A stretch of 64,000 nt of DNA from DALYJJ01 sp033763935 (GTDB taxonomy: Bacteria > Acidobacteriota > Terriglobia > Bryobacterales > Bryobacteraceae). The stretch is taken from the NCBI GenBank assembly GCA_033763935.1, contig JANRJO010000068.1, positions 62,001 through 126,000 of the forward strand. The letters run 5' to 3'. The position numbers and the translations under genes were made by a program. Positions 1-7,300 of this stretch are shown in pieces (position 1 is the stretch's first letter; the number at the start of each line of letters is the position of its first letter). The notes beneath the pieces were generated by a model, which made no database searches, was not told where the DNA came from, and saw only the letters and a program-made list of their open reading frames with translations.

Positions 1-807
1 CAACTGCTCGGTCACCACTCCCGTCGAATACGGCAGACGGTCGTTGCGGACCTTCATCGCCACCACCACTTCTTCAAGCGAACAATTGCCCGCGCGCTCG
101 CCAATGCCGTTGATCGTGCACTCAATCTGCCGCGCGCCCGCTTCCACCGCGGCAATGGAGTTCGCCACCGCCAGGCCCAGGTCGTCGTGGCAGTGCACGC
201 TGACAATCGCCGAATCCCCCAGCAGCCGCGCGATCCGGCCGATCAGTTCGCCATATTCCGTCGGCACCGAGTAGCCCACGGTGTCGGGTAGGTTCACCGT
301 CCGCGCCCCCGCCGCCACCACCGCCTGGCAGATCTCTTCGAGGTACTCGATTGGCGTCCGGGTGGCATCCTCCGCCGAAAACTCGACGTCGTCCGTGTAC
401 CGCCGCGCCTGTTCGATCGCCGCCACCGCCTCGTCCAGCACCTGCTGCCGAGTCTTCTTCAGCTTGTACTTGAGGTGGATGTCGCTCGTCGCAATGAACG
501 TGTGGATACGCGGCCGGCGTGCCGGCTCCAATGCCCGCGCTGCCCGCTCGATGTCCACCGGCGTCGCTCGCGCCAGCGCTGCCACTTGCGCCCACGGGAA
601 CTCCTGGCTCACCGCGTAGACGGCCTGATAGTCTCCCTCTGAGGCAATCGGGAACCCAGCCTCCAGGATGTCCACGCCGAGTTCCACCAGTTTCCGCGCC
701 ATCCGGAGCTTCTCGGGAACGGTCATGGAACAGCCGGGCGACTGTTCCCCATCACGCAGTGTGGTGTCGAAAATGTAAACGCGATTGGGCAGTGGTGCTT
801 GAGTCAT
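1..807 (-). CDS. leuA: 2-isopropylmalate synthase, N-terminal part (C-terminus outside window)
   Basis: Condenses acetyl-CoA with 2-oxoisovalerate, the first committed step of leucine synthesis. The minus-strand frame opens at ATG 807 and stays open to base 1, giving 269 codons of an enzyme that is usually about 510 residues; the regulatory C-terminus lies off the left edge. The N-terminus carries the HMGL-like signature FDTTLRDGEQSPG, followed by GFPIASEGD and VEFSAEDATRT. HCHDDLGLAVANS holds the metal-binding His-x-His, and INGIGERAGN follows near the cut. It diverges from a LysR regulator with 157 bp between the start codons. CimA at 16887-18497 is a relative with a different substrate. 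The family is certain; LeuA is preferred over homocitrate synthase because of the overall motif wording. Confidence 0.9.
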   Translation of the reverse strand, partial: MTQAPLPNRVYIFDTTLRDGEQSPGCSMTVPEKLRMARKLVELGVDILEAGFPIASEGDYQAVYAVSQEFPWAQVAALARATPVDIERAARALEPARRPRIHTFIATSDIHLKYKLKKTRQQVLDEAVAAIEQARRYTDDVEFSAEDATRTPIEYLEEICQAVVAAGARTVNLPDTVGYSVPTEYGELIGRIARLLGDSAIVSVHCHDDLGLAVANSIAAVEAGARQIECTINGIGERAGNCSLEEVVVAMKVRNDRLPYSTGVVTEQL

Positions 808-904
808 CGTGGTACGTGCTCGGTCAAATAGGATGCCCGGCGGGCCCGGTGGGGCCTTTTCGGGTATCCACTATTATGGAGATCACCCGTGGATATGGCA
901 AATT

Positions 905-910
905 TATAAT
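905..910 (+). promoter_or_regulatory. Possible -10 hexamer upstream of the LysR gene
   Basis: A perfect TATAAT lies 54 bases before the LysR start, in the leuA/LysR divergent gap. No convincing -35 is found 16-18 bp upstream, so this is a weak prediction. The gap is AT-rich compared with its surroundings, as expected of a promoter zone. Confidence 0.3.
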
Positions 911-964
911 TGCACCCGATTTGATTGAGCGCAGTGATACAATAAGAAGCGGTAATAGCAGCAG

Positions 965-1843
965 ATGGAACTATATGCTCTGCGCGTCTTCTTGGCCGTC
1001 GCTACGGAACGAAGCTTTTCGCGCGCCGGGGAGAAGCTGCTCCGCACGCAGCCCGCTATCTCCTTGGCTGTCCAGCGTTTGGAGACCGAACTCGGCGAAA
1101 AGCTGATCGACCGGTCCGGCCGCGAACTCCTTCTTACAGACGCAGGCCGCATCGTCCTCGAGTTCGCCCGCCGCTTTGAGAACCTCGAGCGAGAGATGGA
1201 GAACTCGCTCTCTGAACTCCGCGATAACTCCTCGGGTCGCCTGATCATCGGCGCCAATGAGTCTACATCTCTTTACTTGCTACAACATATAGAGCAATAT
1301 CGCAGGCTTTACCCGAAGGTTAAGGTCCAGGTTCGCCGCTCGCTCTCCAGCAAGATCCCCAACGAACTCATCGACGGCGACCTCGAACTCGGGGTGATCA
1401 GCTATGACCCTGACGACGAACGCCTCGTCTCAAACGTCATCTACATCGACCACCTCGCCTTTGTCGTCGCCCCGGATCACCGATTCGCCGGCCGCCCCGA
1501 GGTTTCCATTAACGAGCTGGGGATGGAGACCTTCATAGCCCACAACGTCGTCTCTCCCTACCGTGACGCCGTTCTCCGTGAGTTCCAGCGGCAGCGCGTG
1601 ACGCTCAACATGGATGTGGAGATGCCGACGGTCGAAACCATCCGCAGGATGGTGCAGCGAAATGAGGGTGTGGCATTCCTCCCGAAGATGTGCGTCGAGC
1701 AGGAGATCGAGCAGGGGCTCCTTTGTGAGGTGAAGGTTCCCGAACTCGTAATGGAACGTAAGATCCGCCTCGTCCACCCTAGCCGCCGGGGGCTGAGCCA
1801 TGCCGCAAAGGCGTTCCTGGAGGTCACGAAAGTCTCGAAGTAA
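965..1843 (+). CDS. LysR family transcriptional regulator
   Basis: A 292-residue LysR-type regulator. The N-terminal winged helix-turn-helix occupies about residues 1-60, with the family signature FSRAGEKLLRTQPAISLAVQ followed by LETELGEKLIDRSGR. A linker helix follows (about 60-90), then a periplasmic-binding-protein-like effector domain starting near GRLIIGANEST. The length is normal for the family. The gene is divergent from leuA; LysR proteins often control the adjacent divergent gene, so leuA is the natural candidate target, but no operator is proven. The ATG is preceded only by a weak purine tract. The effector cannot be deduced from the sequence. Confidence 0.93.
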   Translation: MELYALRVFLAVATERSFSRAGEKLLRTQPAISLAVQRLETELGEKLIDRSGRELLLTDAGRIVLEFARRFENLEREMENSLSELRDNSSGRLIIGANESTSLYLLQHIEQYRRLYPKVKVQVRRSLSSKIPNELIDGDLELGVISYDPDDERLVSNVIYIDHLAFVVAPDHRFAGRPEVSINELGMETFIAHNVVSPYRDAVLREFQRQRVTLNMDVEMPTVETIRRMVQRNEGVAFLPKMCVEQEIEQGLLCEVKVPELVMERKIRLVHPSRRGLSHAAKAFLEVTKVSK

Positions 1844-1856
1844 CGTCTAATAAGAG

Positions 1857-3179
1857 GTGATGATCCGAATCATCGCCGCGTTTCCTCTCCTTGCTCTCGC
1901 CGCCTGCGCGAACAACGCCCGTTACCGCCCCGCCCCCTGCGCCTTCGAACTGCCCAGGAACGCACGAGTGGAGTGCGGCTGGCTGCGCGTTCCGGAAAAT
2001 CGCGCGAAGCCGGTCAGGCGCACCCTCGAACTTCACATTGCCCGCTACCGCAGCACGTCGCCGCGGCCGCGCCCCGACCCCATTGTCTGGCTCGTCGGCG
2101 GACCCGGCGGCAAAGGACACGCGCTCTCCGCGGCGCTGTTCGACAAGATCGTCCGGCCCTACCTCGACGAACGCGACTTCATCGTTCTCGACCCTCGCGG
2201 CGTCGGCTACTCGCGCCCCGCCTTCTCCTGCGGCGAGCCCACCCGCGCGTGCCTCGACCGCCTTCGCCGCGAAGGCTTCCAACTCGAGTCCTACAACAGC
2301 ATCGAATTCGCGGCCGACCTCGAAGACCTGCGGCTCGCTCTCGGCATAAAGCAGTGGAACGTCCTGGGCGAATCGTACGGTACCCATCTCGCCCTCGTCG
2401 CCATGCGACTCTACCCGACGGGCATCCGCTCAGTCATTCTCGACTCCGCACTGCCCCCCGGCTTCGACAATCGCGCCATCGGGGAGCAATCCTACCGGCA
2501 ATCACTCGCGCTGCTCTTCGCCAACTGCAAAGCCGACCCAGCCTGCGCTAAACGCTACCCCGACCTGCCGCATGCTCTCGACGAGGCGCGCGCGTCACTG
2601 GCCAAGCGCCCGGTGCGTCTTGCGGGTCTGCGGCACCACACCGCATACGACATCCCGCTGCACGCGAAGTCCATCGACATGCTCCTCTTCGTCGCATTCA
2701 TGGAGACGGACCTCATCGGCTTGATGCCCGCGGCCATCACCGGTCTCGCGCAGGGTGAGGCGCGCGAAGGCTGGCACCGCGCGGCTTCCACGCATGCGGT
2801 CATCCGGCAACACCTGGTGAACGACGCCCTTAACGCGGTCTGGAGCTGCAACGACAGCGCGACGCTCCCGGGTTACCGCGCGAAGTGTGAAGAACTCGGA
2901 CTTGTGCAGCAACTCTCCTGGCCGCGCGATCCCAGCCCGATCCCGACGCTCCTGCTCTCTGGTGAGTACGACGCATCCACACCCCCGGAAGCGGCGCGGA
3001 GCGCCCTGCCCGGTCTCCCAAACGGGAAGCTCGTCGTCTTGAAAGGCTACGGCCACATGGTGACAGCGAGCGGGGACTGTTCGGTCCGCCTCATCAAACG
3101 TTTTCTCGCGAATCCGGGCGGCCGGGTAACGGACCGCTGCGTGGACACGCTGCAAACACGGTGGGTATTGGAGCCCTAG
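1857..3179 (+). CDS. Lipoprotein alpha/beta hydrolase (S33/TAP-like peptidase family)
   Basis: A secreted, lipid-anchored serine hydrolase of the tricorn-interacting-aminopeptidase-like S33 group. Residues 1-17 are a lipoprotein signal with lipobox LAAC (Cys17). An oxyanion-type GGPGG lies at 81-85, the nucleophile motif GESYG has Ser173, and the C-terminal TAP-like part has the acid in GEYDASTPP and the base His in GYGHMVT. All three catalytic residues are therefore present. It may start at GTG 1857 or at the ATG directly after it; the product differs by one residue. It follows the LysR gene by 13 bases and may be cotranscribed. The substrate is unknown; a peptide or ester is likely. Confidence 0.85.
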   Translation: MMIRIIAAFPLLALAACANNARYRPAPCAFELPRNARVECGWLRVPENRAKPVRRTLELHIARYRSTSPRPRPDPIVWLVGGPGGKGHALSAALFDKIVRPYLDERDFIVLDPRGVGYSRPAFSCGEPTRACLDRLRREGFQLESYNSIEFAADLEDLRLALGIKQWNVLGESYGTHLALVAMRLYPTGIRSVILDSALPPGFDNRAIGEQSYRQSLALLFANCKADPACAKRYPDLPHALDEARASLAKRPVRLAGLRHHTAYDIPLHAKSIDMLLFVAFMETDLIGLMPAAITGLAQGEAREGWHRAASTHAVIRQHLVNDALNAVWSCNDSATLPGYRAKCEELGLVQQLSWPRDPSPIPTLLLSGEYDASTPPEAARSALPGLPNGKLVVLKGYGHMVTASGDCSVRLIKRFLANPGGRVTDRCVDTLQTRWVLEP

Positions 3180-3195
3180 CCGGCCGCGCGCCTGC

Positions 3196-3220
3196 TATAC
3201 TCGCCCGATAAGCTGTCGGG
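3196..3220 (+). promoter_or_regulatory. Putative promoter and short hairpin before the sigma factor gene
   Basis: A -10-like TATACT (3196-3201) is followed by an inverted repeat CCCGA (3204-3208) / TCGGG (3216-3220) just before the ATG at 3231. No matching -35 is clear. The region could be the housekeeping promoter of the sigma/anti-sigma pair. Confidence 0.3.
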
Positions 3221-3230
3221 ATTTGGCGTC

Positions 3231-3872
3231 ATGGATGAATCCGAAGCGTCTGCCGGTTCCGTAGATCTTCCTGTGACCGGTGCGGGAATGGCGAAAGGCG
3301 CTCCCCCGGAGGTGTGGTCGTCGTGTGTCTCGGCCATCGCTCGGGGAGACGAGTCCGCGTTGGCGGAATTGTATGACGGCACTTCCTCGCTCGTCTTCAG
3401 CCTCGCGCTTCGCGTGGTTGGCAACACGGAGGATGCCGAAGAGATCGCCGCAGATGTATATTCGCAGGTTTGGAAAACAGCCCCCTCGTACGATCGCTCA
3501 CGCAGCAGCGTACTGGGTTGGCTGGTCATGCTCACGCGTAGCCGCTCCATCGATCGCCTGCGGTCTCGCGCCGAACGCACCCGACGGGAGGCCGTGGGGG
3601 AGCTTCCCACGCAGATTCGCGATCCACGCCCGGTTCCCGAGGAGGCCTGTTCGTTCGGGCAACGCGGGCTCCTGGTCCGGCGCGCCCTGCTTACGCTGCC
3701 CGGGGAGCAGCGAGAGTTGATCGAGCTATCTTTCTTTCACGGCTTGACGCACAGCGAAGTGGCCAAAAGAAAGGCCCTGCCGCTCGGCACCGTGAAGACG
3801 CGCATCCGCCTGGGCATGCTGAAACTGCGCGACCTGTTGGAAGGGATCGAGGAGGCCGGCCATGAATCATGA
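3231..3872 (+). CDS. ECF-type RNA polymerase sigma factor
   Basis: A 213-residue extracytoplasmic-function sigma factor. Region 2 (about 40-110) includes NTEDAEEIAADVYSQVWK and GWLVMLTRSRSIDRLRSR. Region 4 (about 145-205) has the helix-turn-helix LTHSEVAKRKALPLGTVKTR. The linker lacks regions 1 and 3, as is typical of group IV sigma factors. It overlaps the downstream anti-sigma gene by 11 bp, so the two are translationally coupled. An alternative start at Met20 (3288) would shorten a poorly conserved N-terminus. The likely regulon includes the following DUF4331 and TPR genes; that is inference from gene order. Confidence 0.93.
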   Translation: MDESEASAGSVDLPVTGAGMAKGAPPEVWSSCVSAIARGDESALAELYDGTSSLVFSLALRVVGNTEDAEEIAADVYSQVWKTAPSYDRSRSSVLGWLVMLTRSRSIDRLRSRAERTRREAVGELPTQIRDPRPVPEEACSFGQRGLLVRRALLTLPGEQRELIELSFFHGLTHSEVAKRKALPLGTVKTRIRLGMLKLRDLLEGIEEAGHES

Positions 3873-4416
3873 TGAGTTGCGCGAATTGGCCGTCCTGTAT
3901 GCTCTCGGCGCCCTGGACAATGACGAGGCGGCTCCCATCAAAGCACACCTCGCGGCCGGCTGCCGCGAGTGCGCCCAAGAGGTGACCTCCCTGCGTGACA
4001 CGGCGGCCCTGCTGGCGCACGGCGTTGAAGAGACGGCGCCGCCGGAACGTCTCCGCGACCGCGTGCTTCGATCCGCCCGCGCCTCCCGCCCTGGCCTCCA
4101 TATCGTGGAAGCGCGCAGCGAGGGTTGGGTGAGCACCGGCTTCGACGGCGTGATGATGAAACGCCTTTACTATGACCGCGTGCAGGAAACCGTCACCGTA
4201 CTCCTGCGCATGGAGCCCGGCGCTGTCTACCCCGGCCACCGCCACGGCAGCGTCGAACAGTGCTTCGTGCTGGAGGGCGACGTGCAGTTCGGAGGACTCG
4301 AGTTCCGCGCCGGCGACTTCATGGCCGCCCCCGCCGATAGTATTCACGCCCCCAGCACGACGCGCGCCGGATGCACCATGCTCATCATTTCCTCCACCCA
4401 CAACGAAATGTTGTAG
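3862..4416 (+). CDS. Anti-sigma factor with zinc-binding N-terminus and ChrR-like cupin
   Basis: A 184-residue partner of the upstream sigma factor. The N-terminal anti-sigma domain has His29, Cys34 and Cys37, a zinc-anti-sigma-like HxxxxCxxC cluster, followed by a helical region. The C-terminus (about 85-175) is a cupin with GHRHGSVEQCFVLEGD, giving His126, His128 and Glu132 as metal ligands and His162 as a fourth. This layout matches ChrR-type anti-sigma factors, in which the cupin senses an oxidative signal and the zinc domain holds the sigma factor. No transmembrane segment is seen, so it should act in the cytoplasm. The actual signal is unknown. Confidence 0.88.
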   Translation: MNHDELRELAVLYALGALDNDEAAPIKAHLAAGCRECAQEVTSLRDTAALLAHGVEETAPPERLRDRVLRSARASRPGLHIVEARSEGWVSTGFDGVMMKRLYYDRVQETVTVLLRMEPGAVYPGHRHGSVEQCFVLEGDVQFGGLEFRAGDFMAAPADSIHAPSTTRAGCTMLIISSTHNEML

Positions 4417-4512
4417 GGCGACATCCAAACCGCTCCTCCCCTTCGTAAGTGAGATGGGCGAGTAAGTCGGAGTAACTACCGGCGATCCGCCAGTACCTAC
4501 GAGGAGGAACCA

Positions 4513-6072
4513 GTGAGGAATCTGCAGCAGTTCTTCGCAGCCGGCTTGTGCCTGCTGTTGTTGGCTCCAGCACCCTTGCCCGCGGCGAACCATCGGGAAG
4601 CGCCCATCACCGCGCTCGATCACAAGGCGGACATCACCGACGTCTTCGCCTTCGTCAGCTACGCGCCGAATCAGGCGCCGAACACGCCGCCCTCGCGCGT
4701 CACGCTCATCCTGTGCGTAGACCCGCTGCTCGAGCCCGCCAACGGGCCCAACTACTTCCCGTTCGACACCGGCATCCTTTACGAGATCAAGGTCGACAAC
4801 GACAACGACGCCGTCGAGGACGTGGTCTTTCAGTTCCAGTTCCAAACGGAGCAGCGCCTGGGCGGCCTATTCACAACTGTCGCCGGCATTGGCAACAACG
4901 GCGCCGCCGCACCCGCCAACTCTCCCGCGCCGGTCGCGCCGGGGACCGCCATCGTCCCGCCGCGCATCACCTCGTTCGCCTCCGCCGGCCTTGGACAGCG
5001 GCAGCCCTACAACGTAACGATGGTCCGCAAGGGCGTCTATACGGCGCTCGCCAACAACGACGGCCGCCCCTTCTACGCCGTGCCCGCGAACGCCGGCTCA
5101 CGGACCATGGACTATGCGGCGCTCTACCAGGAGGGCACCTACAAGCTCGGCAGCGGCATCAACGTTTTCGCCGGCACCGTGGATGACCCGTTCTGGATCG
5201 ACTTGGGCGCTACCTTCGACACCATCAACTTGCGTACGCTCGGCAGCGGCGTTCCGGCCGTTCTGACCGATACCGAAGACGCCGCGAAGGAGAACTTCGC
5301 CAGCGATACCGTCTCCGGCTATGCCGTGAATGCGATCGCCGTCGAAGTGCCGATCGAAATGCTCACCCGGACTGGACGGGTCGAAGCCGCCACCTCGCCT
5401 GCCGCCACCATCGGCGTGTGGGCCACCACCAGCCGCCCCCGCATCACCATTCGCCGCAACCTTGACGGCATCACCACCAATGGGCCGCTGCGCCAGGTGC
5501 AGCGCATGGGGAACCCGCTGGTGAACGAGTTACTCATCGGCACCGGCTCGAAAGACCGCTTCAGCATGGACCAGCCGAAGAACGATTCGCAGTTCGCCAA
5601 CTTTCTGCTGGATCCGGCGTTGCCACGCGTGGTGAACGCGCTCACCAACGGCGTGGTCGCGATCCCGGCGCCTCCGCGGACGGACTTGCTTCCTCTGGTC
5701 ACCTACGCCGCGCCTATCGCCGCTACCGGCACCGCTGCGGGCCCCGTCGCCGATCTGCTTCGGCTGAACACCGGTGTACCGGCCACTCCCGAAGCGATGA
5801 TCAACCGCCTTGGCCTTCTGGCGGGGGATGCGGCCGGCTTCCCGAACGGACGCCGCCTTCAGGACGACGTCACCGACATCGCTCTGCGGGTGGCCGTGGG
5901 CGGTGTGCTCGCGCAGGGCTTCAATCGCTTTCCGAACAATCGCCTTGGCGACGGCGTCAACGTCAACGATACGGCGTATCGCAACGAGTTCCCCTACCTC
6001 GGCTATTGCCCCGACGGGCGTGACCGCCGGCACCTGGACCCCGGCGAACCGGGCGGCGGACCGGTGCGGTAA
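4513..6072 (+). CDS. DUF4331 family secreted protein
   Basis: A 519-residue exported protein of unknown function. It has a signal peptide (about 1-25, cleavage after PLPAA) and then the family hallmark NHREAPITALDHKADITDVFAF. Later conserved parts include a GRRLQDDVTDIALRVA segment near the C-terminus and a final NEFPYLGYCPDGRD. The GTG start is set by a strong GAGGAGG (4501-4507) five bases upstream. It lies 96 bp after the sigma/anti-sigma pair and 12 bp before a TPR gene. Members of this family often sit beside TPR genes, which suggests a shared periplasmic or cell-surface function; no enzymatic activity is known to me. Confidence 0.88.
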   Translation: MRNLQQFFAAGLCLLLLAPAPLPAANHREAPITALDHKADITDVFAFVSYAPNQAPNTPPSRVTLILCVDPLLEPANGPNYFPFDTGILYEIKVDNDNDAVEDVVFQFQFQTEQRLGGLFTTVAGIGNNGAAAPANSPAPVAPGTAIVPPRITSFASAGLGQRQPYNVTMVRKGVYTALANNDGRPFYAVPANAGSRTMDYAALYQEGTYKLGSGINVFAGTVDDPFWIDLGATFDTINLRTLGSGVPAVLTDTEDAAKENFASDTVSGYAVNAIAVEVPIEMLTRTGRVEAATSPAATIGVWATTSRPRITIRRNLDGITTNGPLRQVQRMGNPLVNELLIGTGSKDRFSMDQPKNDSQFANFLLDPALPRVVNALTNGVVAIPAPPRTDLLPLVTYAAPIAATGTAAGPVADLLRLNTGVPATPEAMINRLGLLAGDAAGFPNGRRLQDDVTDIALRVAVGGVLAQGFNRFPNNRLGDGVNVNDTAYRNEFPYLGYCPDGRDRRHLDPGEPGGGPVR

Positions 6073-6084
6073 AGGAGAGAAACC

Positions 6085-7230
6085 ATGCCGAGACGACTGG
6101 GTTGTGTGCTCGTGATGGTCTGGCTGTCGGGGGAGGTGCTCGCCGAGAGTATCTCCCCGGCGGAGCGGCGGATCGAATCCCTCAAGAAAGCAATCGACGC
6201 GCGGCCGGATGCGTGGACTGTCTACAACGACCTGGCGATGGCCTACGCCCGCCGCGCACGCGAGACTGCGGATCCGGAGTGGTACGCGCGCGCCGAGGAG
6301 GCGATCGCGCAATCGCTCAAACTGAAACCGGAGAACACGGAAGCAGAAAAGGCGCGCGTCTGGGTGCTGCTCGGCAAACATGAGTTCCGCGCCGCACTCA
6401 CGGCCGCCACCGCGCTCAACAAGCGCATTCCCGACGACGTGATGGTCTACGGCTTCCTCACCGATGCGAACGTTGAACTCGGCAATTACAAGGAGGCGGA
6501 GCAGGCCGCGCAATGGATGCTCGATCTGCGGCCCGGAGCCGTGGCGGCCCTCACTCGCGGGGCGTACCTTCGCGAAATCTTTGGCGACATCGACGGCGCG
6601 ATCGACCTGATGAAGGAAGCGTACCTGCGCACCCCGCGCAATGAAGCAGAGGAGCGCGCCTGGCTTCTCACCCAGCTCTCGCACCTCAGCTTGCTGGCCA
6701 GGCGTACCGCAGATGCGGAGCGGATGGCCGGCGAAGCCTTGCAGACGTTTCCCGACTACCACTACGCCCTCGCCGCGCTCGCCTCGGTTCGCGAGGCGCA
6801 GGGCAAGTACAAGGAAGCGGCGGAACTGCAGCGCAAGCGCTTTGACCTGGCGCCGCATCCCGAGAATCTGCACGCCCTCGCCGAAGCGCTGGCGAAAGCC
6901 GGCGACAAAGACGAGGCGGAGGAGGCTTACCGGCGTTTCGAGAAACTGGCGTTGGCCGAAAGCGAAAACGTGGATAACGCCAATCGTGAGTTAGTAAGTT
7001 ACTACGCGGGCGTCGGTAACAAGCCGATGGAAGCGCTACGCCTGGCAAGGGCCGAATTGGCCCGCCGTCGCGATGTCTTCACGCGCGCCGCCTACGCCGA
7101 GGCGCTTGCCGCCAATGGCAGGCACGGAGAGGCGTCGAAGGAATTGGGGGAAGCGCTGGCGATAGGGACGAAAGATCCCAGACTCCAGCGCCTGATGGAC
7201 TCGCTCCGCAAGCATCAGCAGGGCGAGTGA
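6085..7230 (+). CDS. Exported TPR-repeat protein
   Basis: A 381-residue protein with a signal peptide (cleavage near GEVLA-ES, about residue 20) followed by tetratricopeptide-like repeats over most of its length. Clear examples are YNDLAMAYARRARE, YGFLTDANVELGNYKEAEQA, LAALASVREAQGKYKEAAEL and LAEALAKAGDKDEAEEAYRR. An AAGGAGAG ribosome site lies just before the ATG and overlaps the DUF4331 stop, so the two genes form an operon. TPRs bind peptides or proteins, so it probably scaffolds or presents the DUF4331 product. No catalytic motif is seen. Confidence 0.85.
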   Translation: MPRRLGCVLVMVWLSGEVLAESISPAERRIESLKKAIDARPDAWTVYNDLAMAYARRARETADPEWYARAEEAIAQSLKLKPENTEAEKARVWVLLGKHEFRAALTAATALNKRIPDDVMVYGFLTDANVELGNYKEAEQAAQWMLDLRPGAVAALTRGAYLREIFGDIDGAIDLMKEAYLRTPRNEAEERAWLLTQLSHLSLLARRTADAERMAGEALQTFPDYHYALAALASVREAQGKYKEAAELQRKRFDLAPHPENLHALAEALAKAGDKDEAEEAYRRFEKLALAESENVDNANRELVSYYAGVGNKPMEALRLARAELARRRDVFTRAAYAEALAANGRHGEASKELGEALAIGTKDPRLQRLMDSLRKHQQGE

Positions 7231-7238
7231 TCGGAGGA

Positions 7239-7275
7239 GGGGGCGTGAGGGCCGCGGTTTTGGTCCTTCGCCCCC
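7239..7275 (+). terminator. GGGGCGTG-type hairpin after the TPR gene
   Basis: GGGGGCG (7239-7245) pairs with CGCCCCC (7269-7275). Inside, AGGGCC pairs with GGTCCT with one wobble. There is no U-tract directly after the stem. Its 5' arm has the same GGGGCGTG core seen after three TonB receptor genes. It probably ends the sigma-DUF4331-TPR transcript. Confidence 0.5.
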
Positions 7276-7300
7276 GTGCTTGTGTCATACATAGAGGGAG

